NCBI RefSeq assembly: GCF_000769405.2
Contig: NZ_CP053440.1
Span: 248,001-312,000, forward strand
Length of the DNA stretch: 64,000 nt
DNA from: Rhizobium brockwellii
Lineage (GTDB): Bacteria > Pseudomonadota > Alphaproteobacteria > Rhizobiales > Rhizobiaceae
Direction of reading: 5' to 3'
Shown here: piece by piece, positions 17,712 to 25,819 of the stretch
Position numbering within the stretch: position 1 is the first letter of the stretch
How the letters are laid out: every line of letters starts with the position of its first letter
Position numbers and translations under genes: made by a program
Notes under the pieces: model-generated
Databases searched by the model: none
Told to the model about the DNA's origin: nothing
Seen by the model: only the letters and a program-made list of their open reading frames with translations

Positions 17712-19010
17712 ATGAAGAGCGCCACCGTCAGCGCATTTGCGCTGAGCACCATGTTATTTTCAGCATCTACTTCATTTGCCCAGGAACTTGCCACGAAGGA
17801 CAGGATCGGCCTTGCCGATGCGCCCAAATCCCTCGTCGTCCGTTTGACGAACGACAGTCCCAACAATTCGGATCCGGCGATCGCCGAGGGCTATCAGAAG
17901 CTCTTCGTCGATTTCATCAAGAAGCATCCGGACTGGAAATTGCAGATGCAATTCATGTCCTCGGACATCGGCACCGAACAGGCCAAGATGCTGGAGCAGG
18001 CCAAGGCCGGCAACGCGCCTGACTGCGCCGCTGTCGACTCCTTCGTGCTTTCGCAATTCATGGTCAATCACGTGCTTGCGGACTTCACGCCGTATTTTTC
18101 GAAGGAGGAAGTGGATGACCTTTTCCCCTTCATCCGCAGTGGCATCACGGATAAGGACCAGACGGTCCGCGCCTGGTGGTGGGATACCGATCTTCGTGTG
18201 CTCTACCGCAACAAGTCGATCGTTGCCGATGCGCCTCAGACATGGGACGACCTGAAAAAGGCCGCGCTCGCCTCTACCAAGGAGGGCATGGAAGGTGTCC
18301 TCTTCAATGGCGGGCGCTGGGAAGGGACGACGTTCGACTGGCTCGCGAATTATTGGGCGCTGGGCGGCAAGCTCGTCGATGATTCAGGCAAGCCGGTATT
18401 CGGCGAAGGCGAGAACAAGGAGAAATTCCTGAAGGCCCTGAATTATTTCAAGGATCTCGTCGATTCGGGTGCCGCGCCCAAGCGCGTCAGCACGATCGCG
18501 AATTATGACGATTTGAATGCTGCGGCCGCAGCGGCGACGACGGCTCTCTTCATCGGCGGCAACTGGCAATATGCGCAGTTGAAGGCCACGCTCGACGAGG
18601 ACGAGTTCAACAACTGGACCTTCTCGCCGATCCCCGGCCCCAGCGCCGATCAGCGTTCGACCGGCACCGGCGGTTGGACGATCGCCTCCTTCAGCAAGGA
18701 CAAGGATAAGGTCGAGATGTGCGCCAACCTCGCCCGCGAGGTTTATATGGGGCCGGCAAACGCGCTGCAGCAGCAGTTGCCGACCAGGAAATCGCTGTTC
18801 GACAAATATGAGGTCTTCTCCACCGAAGCCAACAAGACCTTCGCCAAGGCTCTGGTCGACGGACAGGCACGCCCGGGTGTGCCGATCTATCCCGAAATCT
18901 CCAACCAGATCCAGATCATGATGGGCGACGTGCTCTCAGGCACCAAAAAGCCGGAAGACGCCTTGAATGCCGCCTACAACGCGGCGCTGGAGGCTTACAA
19001 GCGACTCTAG
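17712..19010 (+). CDS. Sugar ABC transporter substrate-binding protein
   Basis: A periplasmic sugar receptor of 432 residues (family 1 extracellular binding protein). The signal peptide starts MKSATVSAFALSTMLF and probably ends after SFA (SASTSFAQE). The mature protein has the typical lobes, with NAPDCAAVDSFVLSQF and FIGGNWQYAQLK regions. ATG 17712 has GGGGAGGAG upstream; the in-frame extension to 17652 would spoil the signal peptide. It is first in an operon of two permeases, a ROK regulator, a TIM-barrel isomerase and an ATPase. A hairpin after the gene probably keeps its mRNA level above that of the permeases. The neighbouring alpha-mannosidase suggests mannosides as ligand (inference). 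Confidence 0.93.
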   Translation: MKSATVSAFALSTMLFSASTSFAQELATKDRIGLADAPKSLVVRLTNDSPNNSDPAIAEGYQKLFVDFIKKHPDWKLQMQFMSSDIGTEQAKMLEQAKAGNAPDCAAVDSFVLSQFMVNHVLADFTPYFSKEEVDDLFPFIRSGITDKDQTVRAWWWDTDLRVLYRNKSIVADAPQTWDDLKKAALASTKEGMEGVLFNGGRWEGTTFDWLANYWALGGKLVDDSGKPVFGEGENKEKFLKALNYFKDLVDSGAAPKRVSTIANYDDLNAAAAAATTALFIGGNWQYAQLKATLDEDEFNNWTFSPIPGPSADQRSTGTGGWTIASFSKDKDKVEMCANLAREVYMGPANALQQQLPTRKSLFDKYEVFSTEANKTFAKALVDGQARPGVPIYPEISNQIQIMMGDVLSGTKKPEDALNAAYNAALEAYKRL

Positions 19011-19023
19011 TGCTTTTGAGCGC

Positions 19024-19050
19024 GACGGCGCCTGCCCGCCAGGCGCCGTC
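19024..19050 (+). terminator. Intercistronic hairpin after the binding-protein gene
   Basis: A perfect 11-bp stem (GACGGCGCCTG / CAGGCGCCGTC) with loop CCCGC starts 13 bp after the stop codon. It has no T-run, so it more likely attenuates transcription or blocks 3' exonucleases. That would give more binding protein than permease, as is known in other sugar importers. Confidence 0.6.
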
Positions 19051-19054
19051 GACC

Positions 19055-19157
19055 TACAGCGCCGCACGTCTTTTCAGACGCGCAAAGGACGCTGTAAGAC
19101 TTTGAATCTGCGCATCGTGCTTTCCGAAAATCGATTCCGATTTTCGGGCCGATGCGC
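19055..19157. repeat. Rhizobial intergenic mosaic repeat
   Basis: A composite element. TACAGCG and CGCTGTA form the ends of a first palindrome (19055-19096) containing TCTTTTCAGACG. A second palindrome at 19110-19157 has GCGCATCG outer arms and a perfect 10-bp inner stem around ATTC. I recall very similar sequences many times between genes of R. etli and R. leguminosarum. It separates the binding-protein and permease genes. Confidence 0.6.
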
Positions 19158-19183
19158 CAGCGAAACCCCGGACAGAGAAGCTA

Positions 19184-20113
19184 ATGAGCCCCATCGCCAT
19201 CGAGGTTGACAGCCCGCCTCAAAGCAGATCGTTCATGCGCCGTTTCGCCGGTGCGCCCCTGCCCTGGATCATGCCCGTGATCGTCGTCATCGGCATCTTC
19301 TATCTTTATCCCGTCATCGATGTATTCAGGCTTTCATTCACCAATGCGACGCTGATCGGCGACAATCAGGATTATACGCTGGGGTCGATCACCAATGCGT
19401 TGAGCTCGCCGCAGTTGCCCGACATTTTATGGGCGACCCTGATCTTTGTCGGCGGCAGCGTCATCGGTCAGCAGATTTTAGGTATTGCGGTGGCTGTCGT
19501 GGTCATCCGCGGCGAAAAGCGCGGCCTGTTCGGCACCACCATCCTCAGGACGACGGCGCTGGTTGCTTGGGTCGTCCCCGGAATTGCCGGCGGCATCATC
19601 TGGCAGATGCTCTTTTCCGAAGCGCCTTATGGCGCGCTGAACAGCATTCTCAGGCTGATGCACATGCCTGTTGTCGCCTGGCTCTCGGACCCTGCTATTG
19701 CGCCGTGGTCCACCCTCATCTCCAACATATGGCGCGGCACCGCATTTTCGATGGTCGTCATGTATGCGGCGCTGAAGTCGATCGATCCCTCGCTCTATGA
19801 AGCGGCTGAGGTCGACGGCGCGACGGCATCGCAGCAGTTTTTCTTCGTCACGCTTCCGCAGTTGCGTGCGGCAATCCTCGTCAACATGATCCTGATTACG
19901 ATCCAGACGGTGAATACCTTCGATGCAATCATCACGCTGACGGGCGGCGGTCCTGGGCGTGCGACCGAGGTTATCTCGCTCTACGTCTTCAATATCGTCT
20001 TTAGAAACTACGACCTGTCCGGCGGCAGCGTGCTCTCCGTGCTCATGCTGATCATCAGCCTCGGGCTCGCCTTCGTCTATGCGTCGTTCCTGCCGAAGGA
20101 GGAAGAGCAATGA
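19184..20113 (+). CDS. Carbohydrate ABC transporter permease (MalF/UgpA type)
   Basis: An inner-membrane permease of 309 residues with about six hydrophobic segments. The cytoplasmic EAA loop is visible as YEAAEVDGATASQQFFFVTLPQ, the contact point for the ATPase, and the C-terminal region has TGGGPGRATEVISLY. It follows the binding-protein gene after 173 bp of hairpin and repeat DNA and overlaps the next permease by 4 bp. Together they form the membrane channel of the sugar importer. Family assignment is secure; the substrate is not. Confidence 0.94.
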   Translation: MSPIAIEVDSPPQSRSFMRRFAGAPLPWIMPVIVVIGIFYLYPVIDVFRLSFTNATLIGDNQDYTLGSITNALSSPQLPDILWATLIFVGGSVIGQQILGIAVAVVVIRGEKRGLFGTTILRTTALVAWVVPGIAGGIIWQMLFSEAPYGALNSILRLMHMPVVAWLSDPAIAPWSTLISNIWRGTAFSMVVMYAALKSIDPSLYEAAEVDGATASQQFFFVTLPQLRAAILVNMILITIQTVNTFDAIITLTGGGPGRATEVISLYVFNIVFRNYDLSGGSVLSVLMLIISLGLAFVYASFLPKEEEQ

Positions 20114-20952
20114 GCGGACGGACCGGAACGCGGCTCGGCGATGCCATGAGCTATCTGTTCATGCTGATAATGTTCGTGTTCTTCGCCGGCCCCCTCACCT
20201 ATCTCCTGTCGATGGCGATGCGTGACAAGCGCGAGATCTATCGCGGCGCGGCGCGATATATTCCAAACAATCCCACCATCGACAACTTCATCACCGTTCT
20301 CAACAACAGCTACTTTCCGATCTATCTCTGGAACGGGCTCAAACTTGCCGCCCTTAGCGGACTGGGCGTCCTGATCGTCGCACTGCCAGCGGCTTACGCC
20401 TTTTCCCGATTTCAATTCCGGGGCAAGGGCCTGTCGATGATGGGGCTGCTTCTCTTCCAGATGATCTCGCCGCTTGTCATCATGGTGCCGCTCTATCGCT
20501 ACATGAACCGTCTCGGCCTGCTGGATACGCATTTTGCCGTCGTTATGGTCTACATCGCGCTGGGCGTTCCGCTGGCGACCTGGCTGTTGAAGAGCACGGT
20601 CGACGGCATCCCGCGCAGCCTCGACGAAGCGGCCATGATCGACGGCTGCAACAGGTTTTCCGTCTTCTGGCGCATCGTTCTGCCATTATCGGCGCCGGGC
20701 ATAGCCTCGGTCTTCATCATCACGGTGATTGCAGGCTGGTCGCAATTTCTGGTGCCTTTTCTGTTGCTCACGAAAAATGATCTGATGCCGATCGGCGTCG
20801 GGATCTTTAACTTCCGCGGGATGCAAACCGACTCGTCCATCCAGTTGCTTGCCGCCGCCTGCCTGATCGCGGTCGTTCCGGCGATCGTCGCCTTCCTGTC
20901 GCTCCAGCGGCTGATCCTCGGTGCGATGACCAGCGGCGCGGTCAAGGGATGA
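20110..20952 (+). CDS. Carbohydrate ABC transporter permease (MalG/UgpE type)
   Basis: The partner permease, 280 residues. The EAA loop is SLDEAAMIDGCNRFSVFWRI, with multiple hydrophobic spans around it. The start overlaps the upstream permease stop by 4 bp (ATGA), and its own stop overlaps a possible early start of the following ROK gene. It is the MalG-like half of the importer channel. No unusual features. Confidence 0.94.
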   Translation: MSGRTGTRLGDAMSYLFMLIMFVFFAGPLTYLLSMAMRDKREIYRGAARYIPNNPTIDNFITVLNNSYFPIYLWNGLKLAALSGLGVLIVALPAAYAFSRFQFRGKGLSMMGLLLFQMISPLVIMVPLYRYMNRLGLLDTHFAVVMVYIALGVPLATWLLKSTVDGIPRSLDEAAMIDGCNRFSVFWRIVLPLSAPGIASVFIITVIAGWSQFLVPFLLLTKNDLMPIGVGIFNFRGMQTDSSIQLLAAACLIAVVPAIVAFLSLQRLILGAMTSGAVKG

Positions 20953-20990
20953 CCAGCGGTTCAGGCTATGTGCAAGGAAGGATTTCGAGC

Positions 20991-22229
20991 ATGAACCAGG
21001 CACTCGGCGCCAGACTGTCCCCGGATCTGACCGGCGCCAATGTCGAAGATGCAGGCGAGCATAACAGGGCTGTCGTCCTGCGCTGCATTCATCGCCAAGC
21101 GCCGATTTCGCGCGCTGAAATTGCCAGGCGGACGGGTTTTACCAAACCGGCAATCGCCCGGATCGTCGATCGCCTGCTGGATGAGGGCCTGATCATGGAA
21201 GCCCGCCGGCGGCATGGGTTGAGAGGCCAGCCGGCAATCGAACTCGAAATCAATCCGGATGCCTGCTTTGCCATCGGCATCAATATCGATCGCGACCATC
21301 TGACGATCCTGGCCGTCGATGCCGTCGGCAATGTCCGCGCCCGCGTGCATCACGAGAAACGCTTCATCCTGCCGGCGGAATTCCTGCAGCTCACGGCCGA
21401 TGCTATTTCGCATTTCCAGCGCAGCCGGCTCATCGACGACGCGCGCCTCGCCGGCATCGGTCTGGCGATGCCGGATTGGCTTGGAGAGATTTCGCTCCTC
21501 GGCAAGCCCGAGGCTTATCAGGAATGGACGGCATTCGACGTGCGCGCCGCACTGGAAAACCTGACGCAGCATCCTGTCTTCATCGAGAACGAAGCGAATG
21601 CCGCAGCCCTGGCCGAACTCGATTACGGACTGGGTGCTGAAAGCAGCAGCTTTTTCTACATCGCCATCAATCCATGCCCGGGTGGCGGCCTCGTGCTCGA
21701 CGGCAACGGTCATCGTGGCGCCATGGGCCTCAGCGGAGAAATTGGCTGGCTTCCGATCGCCGACGGCGGGGACGGGAAGGCCCATAAGGTCCAGCTTCTC
21801 GGCGAGATATTCTCGCTGTTCTTCCTCTATGATTTCCTCGCGCAGCACGGCGTCGAGGTGAGTGTTCCGCACGATCTCTTGACGTTGGATGCGCATGGCA
21901 GGCGCCTGGTGTCGCAGTGGCTGAAGGAAATGAGCGCGCATCTGGCAGTCGCCGTCAAGCATATCGGCATGATCGTCGACCCCGACGCCGTCCTCGTCGG
22001 CGGCAGACTGCCGATCCGCATTGTCGATGAATTGCTGCGCTATGTGCACGAGCATCTCGATGCCGAGGACACCAGCCTTCCCTCGCTTCATCGCGCCTCG
22101 CTCGGAGAGGATGCCTCGGCCATGGGGGCGGCGGCCATGCCGATGGCCGCAGCCCTCATGCTCGCATCGGCGGACGCTGCTCAACGCACACGTTCGCCAC
22201 TCAAGAACATGGACCGCCTGAACAGTTGA
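20991..22229 (+). CDS. ROK family transcriptional regulator (second copy in the locus)
   Basis: A repressor of about 412 residues embedded in the importer operon. The N-terminal winged helix (HNRAVVLRCIHRQA, then RAEIARRTGFTKPAIARIVDRL) precedes a ROK domain with FIENEANAAALAELDYG and GAMGLSGEIGWLP. The zinc-binding cysteine cluster is missing. I chose ATG 20991 because AAGGAAGGA lies upstream. An alternative ATG at 20949 overlaps the permease stop (ATGA) and would add 14 residues. Being co-transcribed with the importer, it probably gives feedback control. It and the ROK protein at 15133 are clearly different in sequence, so they may read different sugars or share one operator. Confidence 0.88.
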   Translation: MNQALGARLSPDLTGANVEDAGEHNRAVVLRCIHRQAPISRAEIARRTGFTKPAIARIVDRLLDEGLIMEARRRHGLRGQPAIELEINPDACFAIGINIDRDHLTILAVDAVGNVRARVHHEKRFILPAEFLQLTADAISHFQRSRLIDDARLAGIGLAMPDWLGEISLLGKPEAYQEWTAFDVRAALENLTQHPVFIENEANAAALAELDYGLGAESSSFFYIAINPCPGGGLVLDGNGHRGAMGLSGEIGWLPIADGGDGKAHKVQLLGEIFSLFFLYDFLAQHGVEVSVPHDLLTLDAHGRRLVSQWLKEMSAHLAVAVKHIGMIVDPDAVLVGGRLPIRIVDELLRYVHEHLDAEDTSLPSLHRASLGEDASAMGAAAMPMAAALMLASADAAQRTRSPLKNMDRLNS

Positions 22230-22248
22230 AACGGCCGGCAAGGCCCAC

Positions 22249-22297
22249 GGATTTTGGTGAAGAACGGATTTTGGTGAAGATGGGAGGATTTTGGTGA
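22249..22297 (+). repeat. Three direct copies of a 12-bp motif at a translation start
   Basis: GGATTTTGGTGA occurs at 22249-22260, 22266-22277 and 22286-22297. The third copy contains the GTG start codon of the next gene and is preceded by GGGA. The first two carry similar but out-of-frame GTG triplets. This looks like a local duplication of the initiation region. Confidence 0.75.
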
Positions 22298-23148
22298 GGA
22301 TCGGCTTTTACACCTCGACATTCAACGATCGCCCCCTGGAGGAAGTGGTGGATTTCGCCGCATCGGCAGGTTTCGACGCAATCGAGATCGATGTCGGCGG
22401 CCATATCAAGACGCCCGATCAGGTGGAGGCCGCCGTCGCGCTCGCACGCAGCCGCAACCTCTTCGTGTCGTCAATCACCTATTTCGGCAATCAGCTCGAT
22501 GCTGACCGCGCAAAGCGTGGGGCGCTTCGGGCGAAGACCGCCGACTTTGCCGGCGCGATCGGTGAAGCGGGTGTGCCAATCTTTGTGATCTTCCCCGGCC
22601 GGGACGACACTGCAAGCGACGAAGCCAACTATGATGACTTCGCCGATTTCGCCAACGGCCTGATCGCTGAGACGCAGTCATACGGCCTGACCTTTGCAAT
22701 CGAGAACTGGCCGGGTCCGAAGGACAATTTCATCGGAACGACGCCAAGAGGCTGGCAGGAGCTTTTTCAGAGAATCAGGGATCCCCGCTTCGGGCTGGAA
22801 TTCGATCCCTCGCACCTCATTCGCATCGGCGTCGATCCCTATCAGGCGATGGAGGCGGTGAAGGATCGCATCTCCATCCTTCACGCCAAGGACACGGCAA
22901 TCGATCCGGAGAGCTTGCAGGCTGTCGGCTATCACAGCAAGGGCTGGTGGCAATACAAGCTGCCGGGGCTCGGCGTGATCGACTGGCCGCGTTTCCTGCG
23001 CCAGGCCCGCGGGGCTGGCTTCGACGGCACGCTGTCGATCGAACATGAGGATGCCGCCTATGGCTGGCCGGGCAAGGACTTGGCCGCGCGCAAACAGGGC
23101 GAGCGCCTCGGCCTCGATTATTTGAGAAATGTCCTGAGCGGACTTTGA
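22294..23148 (+). CDS. Sugar phosphate isomerase/epimerase family TIM-barrel protein
   Basis: A cytoplasmic metal-dependent isomerase or epimerase of 284 residues (AP-endonuclease-2-like fold, as in IolE and ketose 3-epimerases). Likely metal ligands are the Glu in FAIENWPGP, the Asp/His pair in LEFDPSHLIRIG, His in ISILHAKD and Glu in GTLSIEHED. The start is the GTG at 22294 with GGGAGGA upstream; no ATG is suitable. It sits between the ROK and ATPase genes of the sugar importer, so it probably isomerises the imported sugar or the keto-sugar made by the Gfo/Idh dehydrogenase. Exact reaction unknown. Confidence 0.88.
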   Translation: MRIGFYTSTFNDRPLEEVVDFAASAGFDAIEIDVGGHIKTPDQVEAAVALARSRNLFVSSITYFGNQLDADRAKRGALRAKTADFAGAIGEAGVPIFVIFPGRDDTASDEANYDDFADFANGLIAETQSYGLTFAIENWPGPKDNFIGTTPRGWQELFQRIRDPRFGLEFDPSHLIRIGVDPYQAMEAVKDRISILHAKDTAIDPESLQAVGYHSKGWWQYKLPGLGVIDWPRFLRQARGAGFDGTLSIEHEDAAYGWPGKDLAARKQGERLGLDYLRNVLSGL

Positions 23149-23170
23149 TAGCGATTTCGGGAGGACTGTT

Positions 23171-24232
23171 ATGGCCCATGTTTCGGTCAACAATGCGCGC
23201 AAGGATTACGGCGCGTTCAAAGCCATCAAAGGCGTCTCGGTCGACATCGGTGACGGCGAGTTCGTCGTTCTGGTCGGCCCCTCGGGCTGCGGCAAATCCA
23301 CGCTTTTGAGGATGATTGCCGGCCTTGAGGGCATCACCTCGGGGCAGATCCAGATCGGCAAGCATATCGTCAACGAGCTTGCGCCCAAGGACCGGGACAT
23401 CGCCATGGTGTTCCAGAATTATGCGCTCTACCCGCATATGACCGTTGCGAAGAACATGGGCTTTTCGCTGCGGCTGAAACGAATGCCGCGGACGGAGATC
23501 GATCAGCGGGTCGGCAACGCCGCGAAGATCCTCGGACTCGAAAGTCTCCTGGAGAGATATCCGAAGCAACTGTCGGGCGGCCAGAGACAGCGCGTGGCGA
23601 TGGGGCGGGCAATCGTGCGAGACCCGGCCGTCTTTCTTTTCGATGAGCCTCTGTCGAACCTCGATGCCAAGCTCAGGGTGCAAATGCGCTCGGAGATCAA
23701 GGAACTGCATCAACGGCTGCAGACAACCACCATCTATGTCACCCACGACCAGATCGAAGCCATGACCATGGCCGATAAGATTGTCGTCATGAAGGACGGC
23801 CTGATTGAGCAGTCGGGCTCTCCGCTGGAATTGTACGATCGGCCGAACAACCTTTTCGTCGCCGGCTTCATCGGCTCCCCGGCGATGAATTTCATCAGCG
23901 GCAATATGACGGAAGACGGGTTTCGAACCGCCGATGGCCTGCTCCTGCCGAGCGAGCGCCGTCCGCCTGAAGCCGTGACCTACGGCATTCGTCCCGAGCA
24001 TCTCCGATTGGACCCGGCCGGCATCGATGTAACAACGGTGGTCGTCGAGCCCACGGGTTCGGAAACGCTGCTCATCGCCCGGCTGGGAACGCAGACGCTC
24101 ACTTGCGTTTTCAGGGACCGGATCAGGGCAGCCCCCGGCGAGGTGCTGAGGATCGCGCCAATCCACGATGCGGTTCATCTGTTTGCCGGAGACGAGCAGC
24201 GGATCACATCAGGCGAAGCCCCGTTGAACTGA
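23171..24232 (+). CDS. Sugar ABC transporter ATP-binding protein (UgpC/MsmK type)
   Basis: The ATPase of the importer, 353 residues. It has Walker [11 protein letters not shown]-loop [12 protein letters not shown], signature [12 protein letters not shown], Walker [17 protein letters not shown] and the H-loop [10 protein letters not shown]. The C-terminal TOBE/MalK regulatory domain runs from about residue 235 (GFIGSPAMNF onwards). It is the last gene of the operon and starts 22 bp after the isomerase, with GGGAGGA upstream. A GC-rich hairpin follows at 24270. It can be told apart from the second UgpC-type ATPase at 56466 by its diverged C-terminal domain. Confidence 0.95.
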   Translation: MAHVSVNNARKDYGAFKAIKGVSVDIGDGEFVVLVGPSGCGKSTLLRMIAGLEGITSGQIQIGKHIVNELAPKDRDIAMVFQNYALYPHMTVAKNMGFSLRLKRMPRTEIDQRVGNAAKILGLESLLERYPKQLSGGQRQRVAMGRAIVRDPAVFLFDEPLSNLDAKLRVQMRSEIKELHQRLQTTTIYVTHDQIEAMTMADKIVVMKDGLIEQSGSPLELYDRPNNLFVAGFIGSPAMNFISGNMTEDGFRTADGLLLPSERRPPEAVTYGIRPEHLRLDPAGIDVTTVVVEPTGSETLLIARLGTQTLTCVFRDRIRAAPGEVLRIAPIHDAVHLFAGDEQRITSGEAPLN

Positions 24233-24269
24233 CCCGGCCGATTGCCCCTCCCCTTCGGCCGGGCTTCGA

Positions 24270-24296
24270 CCGGGGGCGCGTTTTCCGCGCCCCCGG
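24270..24296 (+). terminator. GC-rich hairpin after the sugar importer operon
   Basis: A perfect 11-bp stem (CCGGGGGCGCG and complement) with loop TTTTC lies 38 bp after the ATPase stop and before the convergent ProQ-like gene. No clear T-run follows, so termination strength is uncertain. Confidence 0.6.
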
Positions 24297-24348
24297 CCTC
24301 GAATGGAAACGCTATAGAACACTGCTACGAGAAAGCCGTCAGCCAGCT

Positions 24349-24822
24349 CTAGCTGGCGGCGTTCCTTTTGCCGAGAAGGGCTGCGCGGATCTGTTCGCTT
24401 TTGCTCAACACCGGAGCGGGAACCGGCGCTGTCGGCTCTGGCACGTCGGCTTTGCCGGTGGTTTGCTTGAGGCTCAGGAAGCGTTTTTGCGCGACCAGCC
24501 GGTCTTCGGGCGACAGTGGTTCGACGGGTTCACCGTCAAGGTCATGGCGCATGGAATCGGGCTGGGCGCTGGCGAAGTAGTAGCGCCGGCCGTGGACATA
24601 GGCCGCGGTCGCCCGCCTGAGCGTTGTGACGCCGGCATCGGGCTTGAGGAGCGGGCGGAGTTCGTTGAAAAGGCCGACGGCAAACGGAAGGACCGGATCT
24701 CCCGCCTTGGCAGGAAGGACGCCAACCGGCCGGATCAACAACGTGTTGATCGCGTTTGCCTTCTCCACGTCGACCTCGGTTGCCGCAATCGGTCCGCGGC
24801 TGATCTTCCAGGGCTTGTCCAT
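24349..24822 (-). CDS. ProQ/FinO family RNA-binding protein
   Basis: A small basic protein of 157 residues. Its central part (about residues 20-120) fits the ProQ/FinO RNA-chaperone domain: LPFAVGLFNELRPLLKPDAG, then TLRRATAAYVHGRRYYFAS and RHDLDGEPVEPLSPEDR. ProQ/FinO proteins bind structured RNAs and help sRNA-mRNA pairing; FinO proteins stabilise antisense RNAs of plasmid transfer genes. ATG 24822 has GGAGG upstream; a longer frame to 24912 is unlikely. It stands alone, convergent with the sugar importer. Given a predicted plasmid-borne sRNA at 53.75 kb, an RNA-chaperone role on this replicon is plausible but unproven. Confidence 0.82.
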   Translation of the reverse strand: MDKPWKISRGPIAATEVDVEKANAINTLLIRPVGVLPAKAGDPVLPFAVGLFNELRPLLKPDAGVTTLRRATAAYVHGRRYYFASAQPDSMRHDLDGEPVEPLSPEDRLVAQKRFLSLKQTTGKADVPEPTAPVPAPVLSKSEQIRAALLGKRNAAS

Positions 24823-24962
24823 GCGTCCTCCATGTAACGTCCATAGCGACCGACTGTGATGGTATCTTGACGGACAGGGCGAGCAACGGAAGTCGCACAT
24901 CGTCGGTTCCACTGCAAGCCTGTGGGATGCGACATCAGAGCCTATAGGAATTCAATTCAAAA

Positions 24963-24982
24963 CGATTCTTCGCGAGGAATCG
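24963..24982. promoter_or_regulatory. Near-perfect 20-bp palindrome upstream of the ProQ-like gene
   Basis: CGATTCTTCGCGAGGAATCG is symmetric at all but one base pair and lies about 140 bp upstream of the ProQ/FinO-like start and 120 bp downstream of the TetR stop. It may be an operator or a hairpin. The rest of 24823-25101 shows no gene. Confidence 0.35.
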
Positions 24983-25101
24983 AATGCAGGAAACCAATCT
25001 CTGTTGGGATCAAATCCTTGATTTGGAAAAACGGACAATTTCACGGGGTTCGCGGCCATGCATCTCAACTAGGCGGGACAAGGCTGGCAGTGGCATGACG
25101 C

Positions 25102-25716
25102 TCAGGACTGAACGTGTCGTGGGGCACCCGCGATCTGCATCATGACACGCGCAATCGCGTCTTCGTCATGAAGTTCGCCGATCAATAGTTTAAACCAGCT
25201 AAACCCCACCCAAAGCGAGACCTTGTCATCGACCTCCTCGAGGCGTATTTCGCCGCGGGCCGCGCCACTGGTCAATATATGCCTCAGGTCGGCGGTACGG
25301 TCCGGAAGGAACTTGTCGCGCAGTGCTCCCAACGCTTCTTCGGTGCCTTGTGCCTCCGCGATTAATCCCTTCAACGCAGCTCCGGCCGGGTGGGAGGACC
25401 AGAAACGCCAGAGACTCGTCGTGTACTGCACCAGCTCTTCGACCAGGTTCCCGACGTCGGGCACCGTCACAAAAGTCGATCGTTCCATCGTGTAGATCGC
25501 GATAAAGAGATCTGCCTTCGTGGGGTACCATCTGTAGATTGTCGTCTTTCCCGCTCCAGCTCTTCGCGCGACTTCTTCGACGGAAAATCCCGCGTAGCCT
25601 TTCTCCGAGATGAGTTCCCTCGCGGCTGCCAGTACTGCGGCCTCCGCCTCCGGATTGCGACGCGATCCGATGGAGGTTCGTTTTCTCGCCGAGACAGCAT
25701 TTGGGGTCGTGATCAT
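25102..25716 (-). CDS. TetR family transcriptional regulator
   Basis: A 204-residue repressor with helix-turn-helix at about residues 22-70 (AAARELISEKGYAGFSVEEV, then GAGKTTIYRWYPTKADLF) and a C-terminal ligand domain of the kind found near efflux and reductase genes. It lies 103 bp downstream of the aldo/keto reductase on the same strand, after the HlyD-MFS efflux pair. It likely controls the efflux operon, perhaps through the 18-bp palindrome at 29847-29864, a typical RmrR/AcrR-like arrangement. Confidence 0.87.
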   Translation of the reverse strand: MITTPNAVSARKRTSIGSRRNPEAEAAVLAAARELISEKGYAGFSVEEVARRAGAGKTTIYRWYPTKADLFIAIYTMERSTFVTVPDVGNLVEELVQYTTSLWRFWSSHPAGAALKGLIAEAQGTEEALGALRDKFLPDRTADLRHILTSGAARGEIRLEEVDDKVSLWVGFSWFKLLIGELHDEDAIARVMMQIAGAPRHVQS

Positions 25717-25819
25717 CGTTCAGGCGTAGCCCAATTCGATGTCACCGATCAACAGGCAATGGGGCAGAACCCATGGCGGACGCCTCAGGAGCGCTTCGGA
25801 AATCTCCCAAAACTCCCAC

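Noticed and set aside
20961..22241. A 426-codon minus-strand frame opposite the ROK regulator
   Set aside because: Exact shadow of the ROK gene, with no domain content.
22817..24178. A 453-codon minus-strand frame opposite the ABC ATPase and isomerase genes
   Set aside because: The plus strand carries full ATPase motifs; the antisense frame is a codon-usage shadow without domains.
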